64,000 nucleotides of DNA. It comes from Lunularia cruciata. Taxonomy: Eukaryota; Streptophyta; Marchantiopsida; Lunulariales; Lunulariaceae. The stretch spans positions 12,958,001 to 13,022,000 of the forward strand of contig OX419760.1 of the NCBI GenBank assembly GCA_948567375.1, in the 5' to 3' direction. The position numbers were made by a program, and so were the translations under genes. Below the pieces are notes generated by a model. That model worked only from the letters and a program-made list of their open reading frames with translations, was not told the DNA's origin and did not search any database. Positions 1-10,920 of the stretch are shown piece by piece (within the stretch, counting starts at the first letter, position 1; every line of letters begins with the position of its first letter).

Positions 1-1170
1 CATAGTTCAGGATCCCCCGTTCTTCGAACGGCTTCTGCTCTCATGTCTGAATATATCATAGTTCACCGTGTTTAGATCTAGGAAAGGACAATCTATGGGT
101 GACGATGGCAGTACAAGCGCTACTTGTGGAGCCCAAGCTGATATACCAATCAGATATTGCTTTTGACATATTGGTCCCCTGTATGTGCATCTCCTGTATC
201 AAGCTCCTGCTTATGAAGGCGCGATTGGAGTTATTGGTATTGTCCCTTCACCAGATATTAGTTTCATGGAGGCGAAACTCAGTTGAACAGGAGGGGGGAA
301 CTACTAATTATAGTAGTTCCCCATCCTGTTTGTTGTATTATGTTGAGATGGCGGTTGTCCTGAAATGTTCTGTTAGTGCTGTGTAGGGAACTGGTGGTCG
401 CTGACAGATATCACTAGTGATTAAACGGCAATCGTCCAGTCCTACCAGTTTGATTTGAGCTTGGGACGGAAATCTTGTACCTTTGCTTATGTCATGATTT
501 TATCTGCCTCTATAAAATCCATGTTTTTTCAGTACTCAACATCCCGGTCAGCCGTCTTGGTTAATTCCACGAGAGCAAATGAAATATGCCATCTCTCCAG
601 AGATTCACATTCCGCTCGAAGCTCAGACCCTAAAATTTCTTTCGTATTCAGCTCTACTGGTAATGGGCTGTTTGACTGCACCTTACTCGAATTCGACCAG
701 CCAGGAACATTATAGCTTCATGCATCTTTCGATGAGATTTACACATGGAATTGCAAGTTAACGATGATTCAGCTTCTACGGTGCCGATTTATGGATGCTT
801 AATGTGGAAGGCTGTATGCTTACAGTTTGTGTTAAGAGTCGTAAGGAAAACAGGGGATTCTAATCATCTAATGGAGTTATGATTTGCTGCACGTTACTGG
901 ACAGTGCAATTGCTGGTGGTGGTTACAGCGGGAAAAATTTTCATTCAAAGAACAAGTGGTGAGCAAACCACAATATCACCGGTTATCATTACAGAAAATT
1001 TCATGCTTCTGGGTAATGAGCGAAATTATTATGTCGTGAGTATATGTAACGTAATTTTGACGCCGGCCTTGAAGCAAGCGGAGAGCATCATGAATGTGTC
1101 CATAGTGGTAGTTGCAGAAAAATTTACTATCATTTGGTGCAATTGCAGTCTTGCAATTCGGCTGTGCAAT
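1..1170. other. No supported gene; possible gene tail at the left edge
   Basis: The first frame is open from base 1 to a TAG near base 78, which could be the last codons of a gene entering from the left, but I recognise no family in it. The rest has only short, composition-like ORFs. Much of it may be 3' flank of that putative gene and of the minus-strand rhodanese gene, whose stop codon lies at 1171-1173. Confidence 0.2.
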
Positions 1171-2160
1171 TTATTCAATTACCACCTGAAGGTTTTTATT
1201 GAATGGAAGGTAAGGTAGCCAGGTGCCATTGGGGTGGACTCTGTTTGTAGCAGCTCCACTCCTCTCGTCCACAAAAGGCCCTCCTACGTGAGTCCAATCC
1301 ACAACACTCCCAGCATGATTTCGTACTCTGATTCCTGGATAGGTCAACATTAACTTCCTCAGGAACAGCCCGGATCTTCTGCCAATTGCACTTTGAAACA
1401 AGATTGGTGTCAGTAGGCTAGTACCCACAATTTGCAGAAGTAAAAGAGTGAATGATCGCCACATCTGTATATTCACCCTACTGGACTACACAGTGTGACA
1501 TGTAATAGAAGTTGCAGAAGGCTAAACCCTCCACAGGTATAGTAGATTGTTGGGAGCAAAAATCTGGAGAAGTTCTGGAGAGCTAACCAGTAAGCAACGA
1601 TTTGTTTGCATTTGAGGTTTTCAACATTGGCTTCGAAATCCGAGATGGTTATTGCTCCTTTGTAGATAGACACCTGTTCAACATGAAAACAATAAAATTA
1701 TATTTACATTCTTGACACTCGAGTTCCTCGGATTGCGCCGTGACAAACACCCTGCAAGTGAAATAACATGATAGAACAGAAAGCTGCTGACCTGACGCTC
1801 CTTCTCTGAGCGACAATCCACCAGAACGACGCTGTCTCCAACTGCATTACTGTTCACCAAATCGAGCAGCTCTTCGCCAGAGATGTCAGGAACTTCGGGA
1901 AAATATTGCTCTCGAAGTTGTTGGTATTCCAGTAAAGCTGCTTGTCGCTTTGCAGCATCCAATTGAACTGTTCGTGCTCCATGCTCCTCCACCTCATCCT
2001 TTGTGATCATTCCTGATGCCAGCCACATTGCTGATTGCTTCCCCTCACCATCTGAATCCAACTCGTGCGTGCTTACCTCGGCCATTTCTTCTTTGGCTGC
2101 TATGATCGATTGCACCATCTTCGTATCTCCAGGCAGCCCTTGCACAGTAGCTTGTCCCAT
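1171..2160 (-). CDS. Rhodanese-domain sulfurtransferase, three exons
   Basis: Minus-strand spliced gene. Exon 1 is 2160-1792 (123 codons), exon 2 is 1673-1588 (86 bp) and exon 3 is 1390-1171 (220 bp, ending TAA). Introns 1791-1674 and 1587-1391 begin GT and end AG, and the joined frame gives 224 residues. Residues about 92-123 hold a typical rhodanese start (DISGEELLDL, then VVLVDCRSEKERQ). Exon 2 continues with an acidic-basic segment ending KQIVAY. The codon for the expected catalytic cysteine is split by intron 2 (TG/T), giving the active-site loop CAIGRRSG at residues 152-159. The tail contains GSVVDWTHVGGP, as in plant single-domain rhodaneses. Family role: transfer of sulfane sulfur through a cysteine persulfide. 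An in-frame TAG directly precedes ATG 2160, so this is the start unless that AG is a splice acceptor for an upstream exon. No obvious transit peptide is seen. Confidence 0.85.
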
Positions 2161-3300
2161 CTAATACAAATCTTTCGTTCCAGCAGTTCGAAGTCAGCAC
2201 AGCTTGTCAATCTTGGCGATTCTGACCCACAAATTAACGCAGAATAAATGATTTCAATCGTTCTGCTTAGACTTAAGTCGCATTCTTCTTTGTGATTAAA
2301 CGTGGCGCTCCAAAAATTTGAAGTGAGCCGAACGAAGCTTCGGATGCCTGCAGAAATAAATCATGACAAGGGATGTGGCAATTGTATGATTTAAATGCAC
2401 AGCGGAGAATGGAGATGAATGAACAATGTGCATCTTTTGAAATTGCACCACAAGCAATCATTTACTCCTCTTTAACTGATGCTACCATTGCTGTTCTGTC
2501 TGAGCGCGTGGTTGCATGCGAGAATGCGTCCTAAATACACTGTCCAAGTTACGAATTTTGCGACCGTCCAAGATACTAGTATTGCGACAGATTCCAGATC
2601 ATGATCAACACGCACTCCACATCCCAAGTGCTTCGTGTTGTACAGTGTTGGTGAAGCAGCAGTCCCCACACCCAACAGTTTCCTGATTTCCCAATGCTAA
2701 ACTTGACGGTGGTTTGAACGGACTTCAATGCTCTTTATGAAAACCATTGCTGTGTTTGATGGATCTCTTGGTTCTTCCTACCGGACAAAAGAAAATAGTA
2801 CTCCCGAGGCGCCAAGTGCTTAAACGATATGTCCGAGTGCACGTGTATGCATATTGTCTTCAGCATAAACTGCTTAAGCATTATTCAAAGAAAGCAAAGG
2901 TTGACAGAATCCCACTTGTACATGATAGCATTCTGTCCTGAGTATACCTTGTCTATGTGATAAGTCGATTGCCAAAGCAAAGAAGAACCAATACATTGAT
3001 CGTCAAAGCAGCCAAAGATTTTCACTGTGATTACAGTCCATAGTCATACTAATCTTGCTAGCACACGATTCAAAGTCACCTGTCCCACAGGTTACCATGG
3101 ACTTCAAGAAACACGCATATGTAAAGACAACCCACCAGTAGACTTCCATCTGTGAAGGTAAAATCTCAACCCCAACTGCAAGAATCAGGTGTCGAAATTT
3201 TGTTTTTCGAAAAAATCGAAGCAGTACCTGTGAAATCCTAGGGGCGCCATGCAAAGCACGAAGCAATTATGTTCATCCGTCGCTCTTTCAGTGAAAGCCA
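2161..3300 (-). other. Upstream flank of the rhodanese gene; possible unrecognised exon
   Basis: No confident gene. Near 3085-3155, read on the minus strand, a pyrimidine-rich tract ending CACAG is followed by about 70 bases and then GGGACAG/GTGACT. This could be a small exon belonging to the 5' part of the rhodanese transcript. The protein it would encode is not recognisable. Confidence 0.2.
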
Positions 3301-3427
3301 AACCTGAAACTCATCCTAGCCAAGCGCAATCGTGTTGCAGCACTGAAATCTGAGTATCGCTCCAAGGGGAACTGCGCTCCAAGGTGAACTGCGCACAAGA
3401 TTGACCGACAGGGTCTGACTTGTCTGG

Positions 3428-3500
3428 TATATATAGGTCCTCACATCTGAACACTGTTGAATTTATCTACTCACAATAACCTCGAACCCTAAACCCACTT
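3428..3500 (+). promoter_or_regulatory. Candidate core promoter with TATA box and telo-box-like motif
   Basis: TATATATA at 3428-3435 is followed about 50 bases downstream by AACCCTAAACCC (3485-3496). That is the telomere-repeat-like telo-box known from plant promoters near transcription starts, often in translation and cell-cycle genes. A 22-codon ORF starts at the ATG near 3560, but no recognisable protein follows, so this may be a dead promoter or the start of a spliced or non-coding transcript. Confidence 0.3.
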
Positions 3501-5450
3501 AAGCTAAGCAACGGACAAATTCAAATACAAGCATATCTCGAACACGATTTCTCAGATTCCATGGTCAGTTGGCGTGACATGCACATGGATCAACCGACTA
3601 CAGATTTTGAACGTTACCTTCAACCATGATAGTAAAACCAGAACAGCAGTTTCGTTCGTAACATCAAGTCAAATTTGAAGTTGAAACCCCCACATTGATT
3701 TAAAGTTTTAATCTACAGAAGTCTTCACTCTCGACTTGTTGCGACATTCACGTCCAGTTTGCAAGACATATGCTCTTACTTGGTACGCCTGGTGATTAAA
3801 ACGCAATCAAAAGCGAGCGATAGCCGAGACTTACTACAATTTGCTGGTGATGTAGTCTTCAACCTTCAACCTGTTCCGGAGCCCCACGAACATGTCACGC
3901 AAAGCAGGTCGGGGGTTGCTTAACTCTACAACTAATCATGTTACGCAGATCTTGGATTTCGTAATTTGCAGAAGCAAATCGTGACAGAACTATCGACACT
4001 TGGAATTTTATGGATATCACCTGAAATCGAGACTTGATTTTGCAATTCCATAGATCGAAATATCCAGAACGGTAAGAGGAATTGGCAACTATGTAAGGAT
4101 TCAAGAGGTTACGGCTGAATCATGAGAATCAGTGCTAGAAGATACCAACCACATCAACTTTTTGTGTGTTACTCAGCAATGTGTTTGTCGTGCAAGATAA
4201 CCCATGCCTGACAACGACATGGATTGTTTTGTCTTGTCTTTGTCTTATATATTTAAGTTCTTTCCCTCGATTAAGCTGCAGCTACTGACTCATTTGGAGC
4301 TGCGAAGACGTGTAAGGATTAGAAAACTCCCGTAGCTCCACTGTCAACCTCACAGTCCCAGCTTACACAAGCAGGTTTTGGGCGATCATGAAATGACATG
4401 CAGATGACTAGCTATAGTGGCTGGGTGGTGGATTCTACGTCACTGTCATGGCAAAGTTCCAAACTTGAGCTTAATTCTTATAAGAAATATAGATGCTTAA
4501 GTCGCAGGTCAAGGATTCCCGTCACGAAGTAGCAAGGACGAGGTTTTCTTTTTATTATGGATTCTGAGAGATGACAATTTGGGTGTCCTCTTATGAAACC
4601 CGGATCGGTTGTTCAAAAGAAGCGTTGAAACATGTGAAAGTAAAGAATTTTGCTTCGAATGCTAGTGCAGTGTTTGTAGACAGCTCATCATTACAAGTTG
4701 GCTAAACATTTCCAATCTCGTAAAGATTCCTTGGATTTCGGCAAGTATAACCACTTCTCTTATGACTCCTGACCCACCTACTGCTGTACACCCCAAGTTC
4801 TCATCTCTACCAGTAGGACTGCTTTCACTTGACTCGTTACCAGCTTTCACGTACCATGTTTCCCGCGTGTATGTACGGAATCCAAAACGTGACACAAAGG
4901 GAAACTTTTTTCTGTAAGTGAATTGCTTTCCTATCAGAAGTGACGCGACATAAAAGGTGAATTACCTTTTCTACCTTTCTGTAAAACATGTGAATTACCT
5001 TTTCTGTTCTCCTTATCGATAGTATGGAGCTTAGCCCCATTTTACCCACTATGTCTTTTCCTTGTTCTTCTCATTTTTTTATTGTTTGCAGATTGCCTAA
5101 TAAAATACCGCTAAGTAAAAGAAGAAGAAGAATACAAACGCACCAAAAGAGAAAGAAGAGTCTAAAGCTATGGGAAAGGGGCAATAAGGCTAGAGAGCAA
5201 AGCCCAATGAAATAGTTGTGTAGAGAACTGTACACAAATCACACTAATAAAAGAACTATATGGGAACCTAAATCTCCGAGGGGAAGTCTGGTAACTGTGA
5301 GGGGAGTGCTGTAGATCGAACGGGAGTGCCCACTACTAATGCTCATCAATGAAGACTCAAAGCCTGTGATCTATGTAGACCGATAGAGACTCTCTGTCAT
5401 AAATAAGAGGTAAGCATGGCGGAACCAAAGTGCCTCTCCTATGTAGTGAA
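3501..5450. other. No gene recognised
   Basis: Only short ORFs in all frames, with no conserved motif. A second TATA-like string, TATATATTTAAG, lies near 4246. Bases 5026-5075 resemble a degraded piece of the Z short repeat (GCTTAGCCCCATTTTACC). Confidence 0.3.
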
Positions 5451-5459
5451 CCATGTGTT

Positions 5460-6112
5460 GCCTCTCAAAGGAGACCATCCAACTGATGATGAAGATGCCC
5501 AAAGATCTCCATTGCTAAGGGGACAAAGGTGTTAGAGGCAAGCCGTGGTGCATAGTGGTCCTCCTTCCCCTTAGTGGCGATGATCACTACAACTCCTGCC
5601 TAGATACTAGCTCGTGCCAAGGAGTCTGGTCAAAGTGGGTTCACCGTCACTACATCATACAACGTGCGTTTTCCATCCTTGAAAGTGACAATATTTGTCC
5701 ACACGCTCCAATGAGGTGGCCCTGGTAGTACCACCCATCGCTCAATCTGAACCTATGAGTGAGTAGATCATAGGATTTGGGCCATCACATCTCTAATATC
5801 ATCATAGACTCTAGTAGGTTCTCCTCCTATGGCACATCGTAAGATGTGGATGCCCTCAACATCAAATGTAGAACCACATGAGCACTAGTCTGGTATGCCC
5901 AAGGGTGTTGGATGTGGGAGACCTAGCCAAAGTCTAAGAGTTGTGATGAACTCCTCTGATGTGAACCAGAAGTCCTCAATCAAAGGGGAAGTATGAAGCC
6001 AAGCTCTGGCTCCCTTCTTGCCACAAGAGAATATCCTAGCTCTATCAATTAAAGGCACATCAATGAGGATGCAAGAAAGGATGTGAGTGTGCATCCGCTC
6101 ACTGAGCTCCAC
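5460..6112 (-). pseudogene. Decayed C-terminal part of a non-LTR-type reverse transcriptase ORF (tentative)
   Basis: Read on the minus strand from 6112 down, a broken frame gives RARIFSCGKKGARAWLHTSP, then TTLRLWLGLPHP, then IGGEPTRVYDDIRDVMAQIL, and finally NTFVPLAMEIFGHLHHQLD. This order matches, from memory, the region downstream of the RT domain in plant and algal non-LTR-type polyproteins (a cysteine/histidine patch followed by a FVPLxxEtfG block). Several in-frame stops interrupt it. It ends next to the minus-strand S-family LTR at 6168. The family assignment needs a profile search; the remnant is clearly not functional. Confidence 0.4.
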
Positions 6113-6167
6113 CTAAATCTTCATATAGTCAGGGGAAAAAAATGCACAAAGAGAGGAAGTGATGTAT

Positions 6168-6757
6168 TGTGAGCCGGCTTGTCTTTCACTCAGGATGAAC
6201 CTCTAATGACTATTAAGGTAGCGCACCATAGACTAAGAAGATAAGGAACCTCAACTTCATCACACTCCTCCAAGACTAGAACTCCAAGGCTCAAGACATT
6301 ACTCACTAGAGACTCAATGAGAGAGAGATAGTTGCAAATGAAAGGATGATGAGTACCTCCTCATCCCTAGTTTATATACTTGTGAAATATTTATGCACCA
6401 AAGTTACTAAGTATTGGAGTAACTCAAGTTACTAGACTAAAAGTCAAATAAAGTCTAAAGTCTAAAGCAATATCCATACTCTTGGGAATATTCCCCTAAG
6501 CATGTGGTCTTATCTTGACCCAACCACTAAGTCAAGAATTCCTTCACATGGGCTATCCTTGGACTATATAAGAATCTAAAGCAAAGGCTTGTGGGTCCAA
6601 GAGTTCTCAATTCTTTCTTCAAAGCCAAACACTTAGGAATAAGACCAAGTCAATACACTAGAATCCAAAATAGTGGTGCTTAGCTTTTCTGTTTCCTCTA
6701 AAGTAAGGACCCCTCTATCTTAACTATGACTAACTTTAGCTAATCATGACTAATGTA
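6168..6757 (-). mobile_element. S-family solo LTR, copy 1 (minus strand, 5'-truncated)
   Basis: The reverse complement aligns through its length with the complete 690 bp copies at 45042 and 59492. It includes the 3' terminus GCCGGCTCACA (here TGTGAGCCGGC at 6168). It lacks about the first 100 bases of the LTR, where similarity stops near 6757. It lies in inverted orientation to copy 2, 580 bases away. Confidence 0.8.
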
Positions 6758-7029
6758 ACACCATCATGTTTCTCTAGGCCTGCTTATAATAGGCTATCAA
6801 CTAAATTACCTAAATTAACTTAATATAGGCACCAGTTCAGAATTAATCTAAGCAATATACACATTTAATAAAGATTGAGGCCAATAAAAAAGAATTAGAA
6901 ATCCTTTTGGTGTAATAATATGTAATTAATAATAGATCTATAAATTGTAATACAAGATGCAAGGTTGCTCCCTAGTTATCATAATCCTCAAGTTAATCTA
7001 AAGTGCTTTGCTTGCAGCACACCTTCATG

Positions 7030-7310
7030 TCCAAAGTTTGAAAGACTTTTTCAAAGGTGATCACCTTTCTCCCACCTCAAAATGGAGAAGTCAAACTCCA
7101 TTGTACTTGTGCTTAAAAATATAGTTGCAATACCACCACAAAACTTGACCAAGTTTAGAAACCAAGCACCAAGTAAGGTCCATGCATTGTCAAGGGATTT
7201 CTTTTGGTTACAGCCATCAATGCCCTCTTGCAACATAGGCTCATTGTGGTAAGCTCTAAGAAAAGCTTTATGCTCATTGGCAATGATATCTATTTGTGTG
7301 GCTAAGTATC
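7030..7310 (-). pseudogene. Possible hAT transposase C-terminal fragment
   Basis: The minus-strand frame contains LGAWFLNLVKFCGGIAT followed by STSTMEFDFSILRWEKG. This loosely resembles the hAT dimerisation region, where a W-x-x-x-G...P-x-L-x-x-x-A block precedes S(S/A)xxER-(N/D)-(W/F)S. The match is by eye only. The fragment sits in the spacer between the two inverted S LTRs. Confidence 0.25.
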
Positions 7311-7334
7311 AACACTACAAGCAAAAGGTTTGTC

Positions 7335-7839
7335 TATTTTGGATTCTAGTGTATTAACTTGGTATTATTCCTAGGTGTTTGGCTTTGAGGAAAGAGTTGA
7401 GAATTCTTGGGCCCGCAAGCCTTTTTTTTTGGATTCTTCTATAGTCCAAAGATAGCCCATGTGAAGGAATCCTTGACTTAGTGGTTGGGTCAAGATAAGA
7501 TCACATGCTAGGGGAATATGCCCATGTGAATGGATATTCCTTTCTACTTTTTGACTTTACTTGAATTTTAGTCTAGTAACTTGAGTTACTACAATAATTA
7601 GTAACTTTGGTGCGTAACTATTTCACAAGTATATAAACAAGGGGTGAGGAGGTACTCATCATCCTTTCATTTGCAACTATCTTTCTCATTGAGTTCTCTA
7701 GTGAGAAATGTCTTGAGTCTTGGAGTGTTAGCCTTGGAGGAGTATGATGGAGTTGGGGTTTCTTGCCTTCTTAGTCCATGGTGTGGTACCATAATAGCCA
7801 TCAGAGGTTCATCCTGAGTGAGAGACAGGCCGGCTCACA
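7335..7839 (+). mobile_element. S-family solo LTR, copy 2 (5'-truncated)
   Basis: Aligns with the last 500 bases of the S LTR, from the CTATTTTGGATTCTAGTG block to the terminal GCCGGCTCACA ending at 7839. The first 190 bases are missing. Together with copy 1 it makes a long inverted repeat. Confidence 0.8.
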
Positions 7840-7869
7840 ACCTAGACTACATCCTCCATGTGGCCCAAG

Positions 7870-8150
7870 ATGTGTGTCATGTCATTTGTAGAGTTGTACC
7901 TAGATTGCTTAAACTATGGAGTAGCAATGTTGGTAGTCAGAGGTAATTTGGCAATTACTCATAGACTACTTGTTGATTGCTAGATTTCCAATTTGGCATA
8001 TTGACTACATGGTGGGGCCCGTTGTCACTTGCACCATTTGCACCGTCAAGTGTGCCATCGATGAGACCATTAGGGTTGGAGATCTAGGTCAAAATCAAAG
8101 GTATGCTTTGGAAGTGTAGCTCCAAAGAGCTCACTTCTCTGATGTTGAGC
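7870..8150 (+). repeat. LTR fragment of the element A family
   Basis: Similar along its length to the element A LTRs. Shared blocks include the TTGGCAATTACTCATAGACT type block, CATGGTGGGGCCC, GACCATTAGGGTT and GAGCTCACTTCT with GATGTTGAGC. It lacks about the first 90 bases of the LTR and stops after GATGTTGAGC. Confidence 0.65.
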
Positions 8151-8358
8151 TATAATATCAAGAGCTAGCCATATGATCTAGATGTGAAATTTGGTTTGGT
8201 AACATCTAGAATGATGTTATACATGATGGTCAAAATAGATCAGATATAAGTATCACCAAAAGAGTACTTCTACTAATAGAGCAAAAACCAAATGTTGAGT
8301 GTATAATCTATGTTTTCTATCTTCTCTTGTCCTCGGAGTATTACAATGGTATCAGAGC
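8151..8358 (+). mobile_element. End of a different LTR plus initiator-Met primer-binding site
   Basis: TGGTATCAGAGC at 8347-8358 is the standard primer-binding site complementary to the 3' end of plant initiator methionine tRNA, used by most copia and many chromovirus elements. The preceding 200 bases end in TATTACA, as expected for an LTR 3' end. They share blocks with 48590-48740, including CACCAAAAGAGTACTTC. This is the only clear sign of that element here. Confidence 0.6.
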
Positions 8359-9035
8359 GAGTATCTTAGTCCAAGAGAGTGGATCACTCCTCTTGGAAGA
8401 GCACAAACTACTGAAATTGAGTAATTTGAGGTGGAGAACATAAAGTAATTGCTAGACTTAGGAAGGACTTTAGAGAGCGGACGAGATGGATGCACCGGGA
8501 GGACAATTTCCAGCACCTAGCTTTCCATTCCCAAATCCATTCCACATCAAGGTTATGTATATTCAGCGTGAGCAAATGAGGGTATTGCTAGTTTATCACT
8601 TTGGCACAGAATTCATGGATAAGGTGATGAACTCACCAACCCTGGTGATTCTACCTGTGGTGATATATGACAGAGAGTGGGATTTGACAATCTACATTCT
8701 ATTACAATAATATGGATGTGAATGTCCCAAATCTTCTCACTTTCAACACTCAAGTAGAAATTCCTTATGTAGTAAGATAGAAAGTGATGCTTAGAGATTT
8801 TGTGGTTAGGAATTTTGGCGAGGAGTATTATCAACAAGTGATAGCTTTTGAGGTCCCAATGGTAGTTCTGATAGTTCATGCGCCTTCCAGAGTGATCATG
8901 TTGATTCTGTATTGAAGTAGACATTAGTAATTGAGTGTTGTAGGAACCATGGATCCGCAATTGCAAAAGCTGGTGCAAGGAATGCACGTGATGTTGAATG
9001 AAGTTTGAGAGATTAAGATGACCATGGAGACATTA
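8359..9035 (+). other. Leader and start of an unidentified retroelement ORF, decayed
   Basis: Directly behind the initiator-Met primer site. An ATG at 8486 opens a 74-residue frame beginning MDAPGGQFPAPSFPFPNPF, in the position of a gag start. It stops at 8710 and continues only as broken frames. I recognise no domain. The stretch ends where the element A LTR begins. Confidence 0.35.
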
Positions 9036-9479
9036 CATCTGGATTGCTCAAACACTAGAGTTGCAGTGATAGTAGTTAGAGATATTTTAGCAGCCACTCA
9101 TAGACTACTTTCCTATGATCAAATTTTGTGTTTGGGGTATTGACTTCATGGTGGGGCCCACCATCACTTTGCACCATTCACACCATTGGGTATGCCATCA
9201 GCGGGACTATTAGGGTTTTAGACCTAGCTCAACTCCATAGGTATACTTTCAAAGTGCAACTCCATAGAGCTCACTTCTTTGATGTTGAGCCTTTGAGTTC
9301 CTGGCTATGGTGGACAGAGGCCGACGAGTGTCATCTAGATTCTCTTAGCTAGAGTGGGTGTGGCTTGACTGTAATCAATGCCCAATTGTTGGTAGTTTAT
9401 AGAGTGACAGATCAAGTATTGATCTGAGTTAAGTTTATTCAAGTGGTGTAAATGAATTGATTACATCAAAGATGTGAGA
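9036..9479 (+). repeat. Element A 5' LTR (lacks its first ~110 bases)
   Basis: Aligns with the 3' LTR at 18381-18897 from the block CATCTGGATTGCT onward. Shared landmarks are CATGGTGGGGCCCACC, CACTTCTTTGATGTTGAGCC and GTAATCAATGC. It ends GATTGATTACA at 9479. The initial TGTGGACTTTAG part found in the 3' LTR is absent. No standard primer-binding site is obvious after 9479. Confidence 0.75.
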
Positions 9480-10920
9480 TCAAGGAGAAATCGGGTGCAG
9501 GGACTACAAAGAGTTGGTGGTTTCTCCAAGCTCAGTGGTTCATTGATAGCTCGATCCAAGTTCAATTTTCCCCTAGTGTGTAGAAGCTAGTTGATTGATG
9601 CAAATTTGGCAATGAGGTAGATTGTTTGCAAAAGTGTTGGCCAAATTTTGAGCAAAGAGAAGCAATTTTTGAGCAATGGTTGTGATTTTGAGCTAAGGAA
9701 GTGAAAGTAAGACCAACTTGTTACGAGTTGGGCTCAAAAAGTGAAATTGAAGGTGGAGTTGGGAACCTATCCTCATGAATTTGTGATTTGGAAAACCAGT
9801 CATTTCAATTTCTGAGTGGAGAGTTAGCAGAGGATTTGGCGTAAGCCAACTTTAGGGTTTACATCAGATTTTAGCTAGAGTTTATGTCAGATTTTGGTCA
9901 GATTTGGAGGAGTTTCAAAGTGGTAGATTTTTGGCCAGATTTGGAGGAGTTTTGCCAATTTAGAAGGGGTTCAAAGTGGCAAGAAGAAAGGCATCATTTG
10001 GCTGAATTTTGGCATTTTGAGGCTTAGGGCTATGAGATGCTACAAAGGGCCAACAAGCTAGCTTGTTGGCATGAGGCTAGCTAGTTTAGAGTAGATCTTG
10101 ATCATTGTTTGGCAAAATCTGCCCATCTTGCTAATTATGCACAACAGGGTCTGACTCCTAGATCCCTAGTTCCTAGACTGGTGCCCTAGCTAATTGATCC
10201 ACCCTCACTTGTTGTCCTAGTGACTGGCACACTATTATCTATACACTTATAGCTTTTGCTAAGAGAGGCAGCTTGATCCCATTCTTGGTAATCTTGGTAG
10301 CTTAGGACGTAGATATGAACTCCTATTATGTTAAATGCCAAATGGTAGCAAACTCAGTCTCTTGTTGCTTTATGAGATGTAGTTTTTGTTTAGATTTCTT
10401 GTGATTGGATCCCCTCCATTCTCTACTTCTTATTTGTGCACCATGTTTGTGTGAGGTGCCTTGAATTTAGAGTGTTGGTGCTTTGGTGTGCTCTTGGTCA
10501 TGAGGCTGGAGTGATGACCAGTCAGACTACCTTTGTTTCTCTCTGGTCAGGCAAGAAGTGATGACCTGCAGACCGTGAGAGTACATGTTGTGATGGCAGG
10601 TTACAGGTCACCCTTTCTCCTAATGTAGTTGTCTCAATTAGAGTTACATTAGTGGGTAGTGTTCTGTTGGTGTTGGCACTTGGTGATGCTTAGTTGGTGT
10701 TGGTTCTTGGTGGAGTACTTGCGGTTGTGGTTGGTGGTTTGTGGTTACTTTGTCATGACAGAGTTCTTTGGGGATTCCAAAGGAGATAGCCTTGCAATAT
10801 GTAGTGGGTTTACTCAGTGGCGCTTGGTATCAACATGTATCTTAGGTCCCAATGAGGGAGGAGATTGACTCTGAGTTGGATTTTGACATATGAGCTGATT
10901 CAATTGAGATTGTACTTGGC
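9480..10920 (+). other. Element A untranslated leader
   Basis: No ORF of substance. The stretch is collinear with 50495-51960 in element B; both contain the block CTTATTTGTGCACCATGTTT, at 10427 and 51533. This shows that it is part of the element and not host DNA. Confidence 0.6.
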
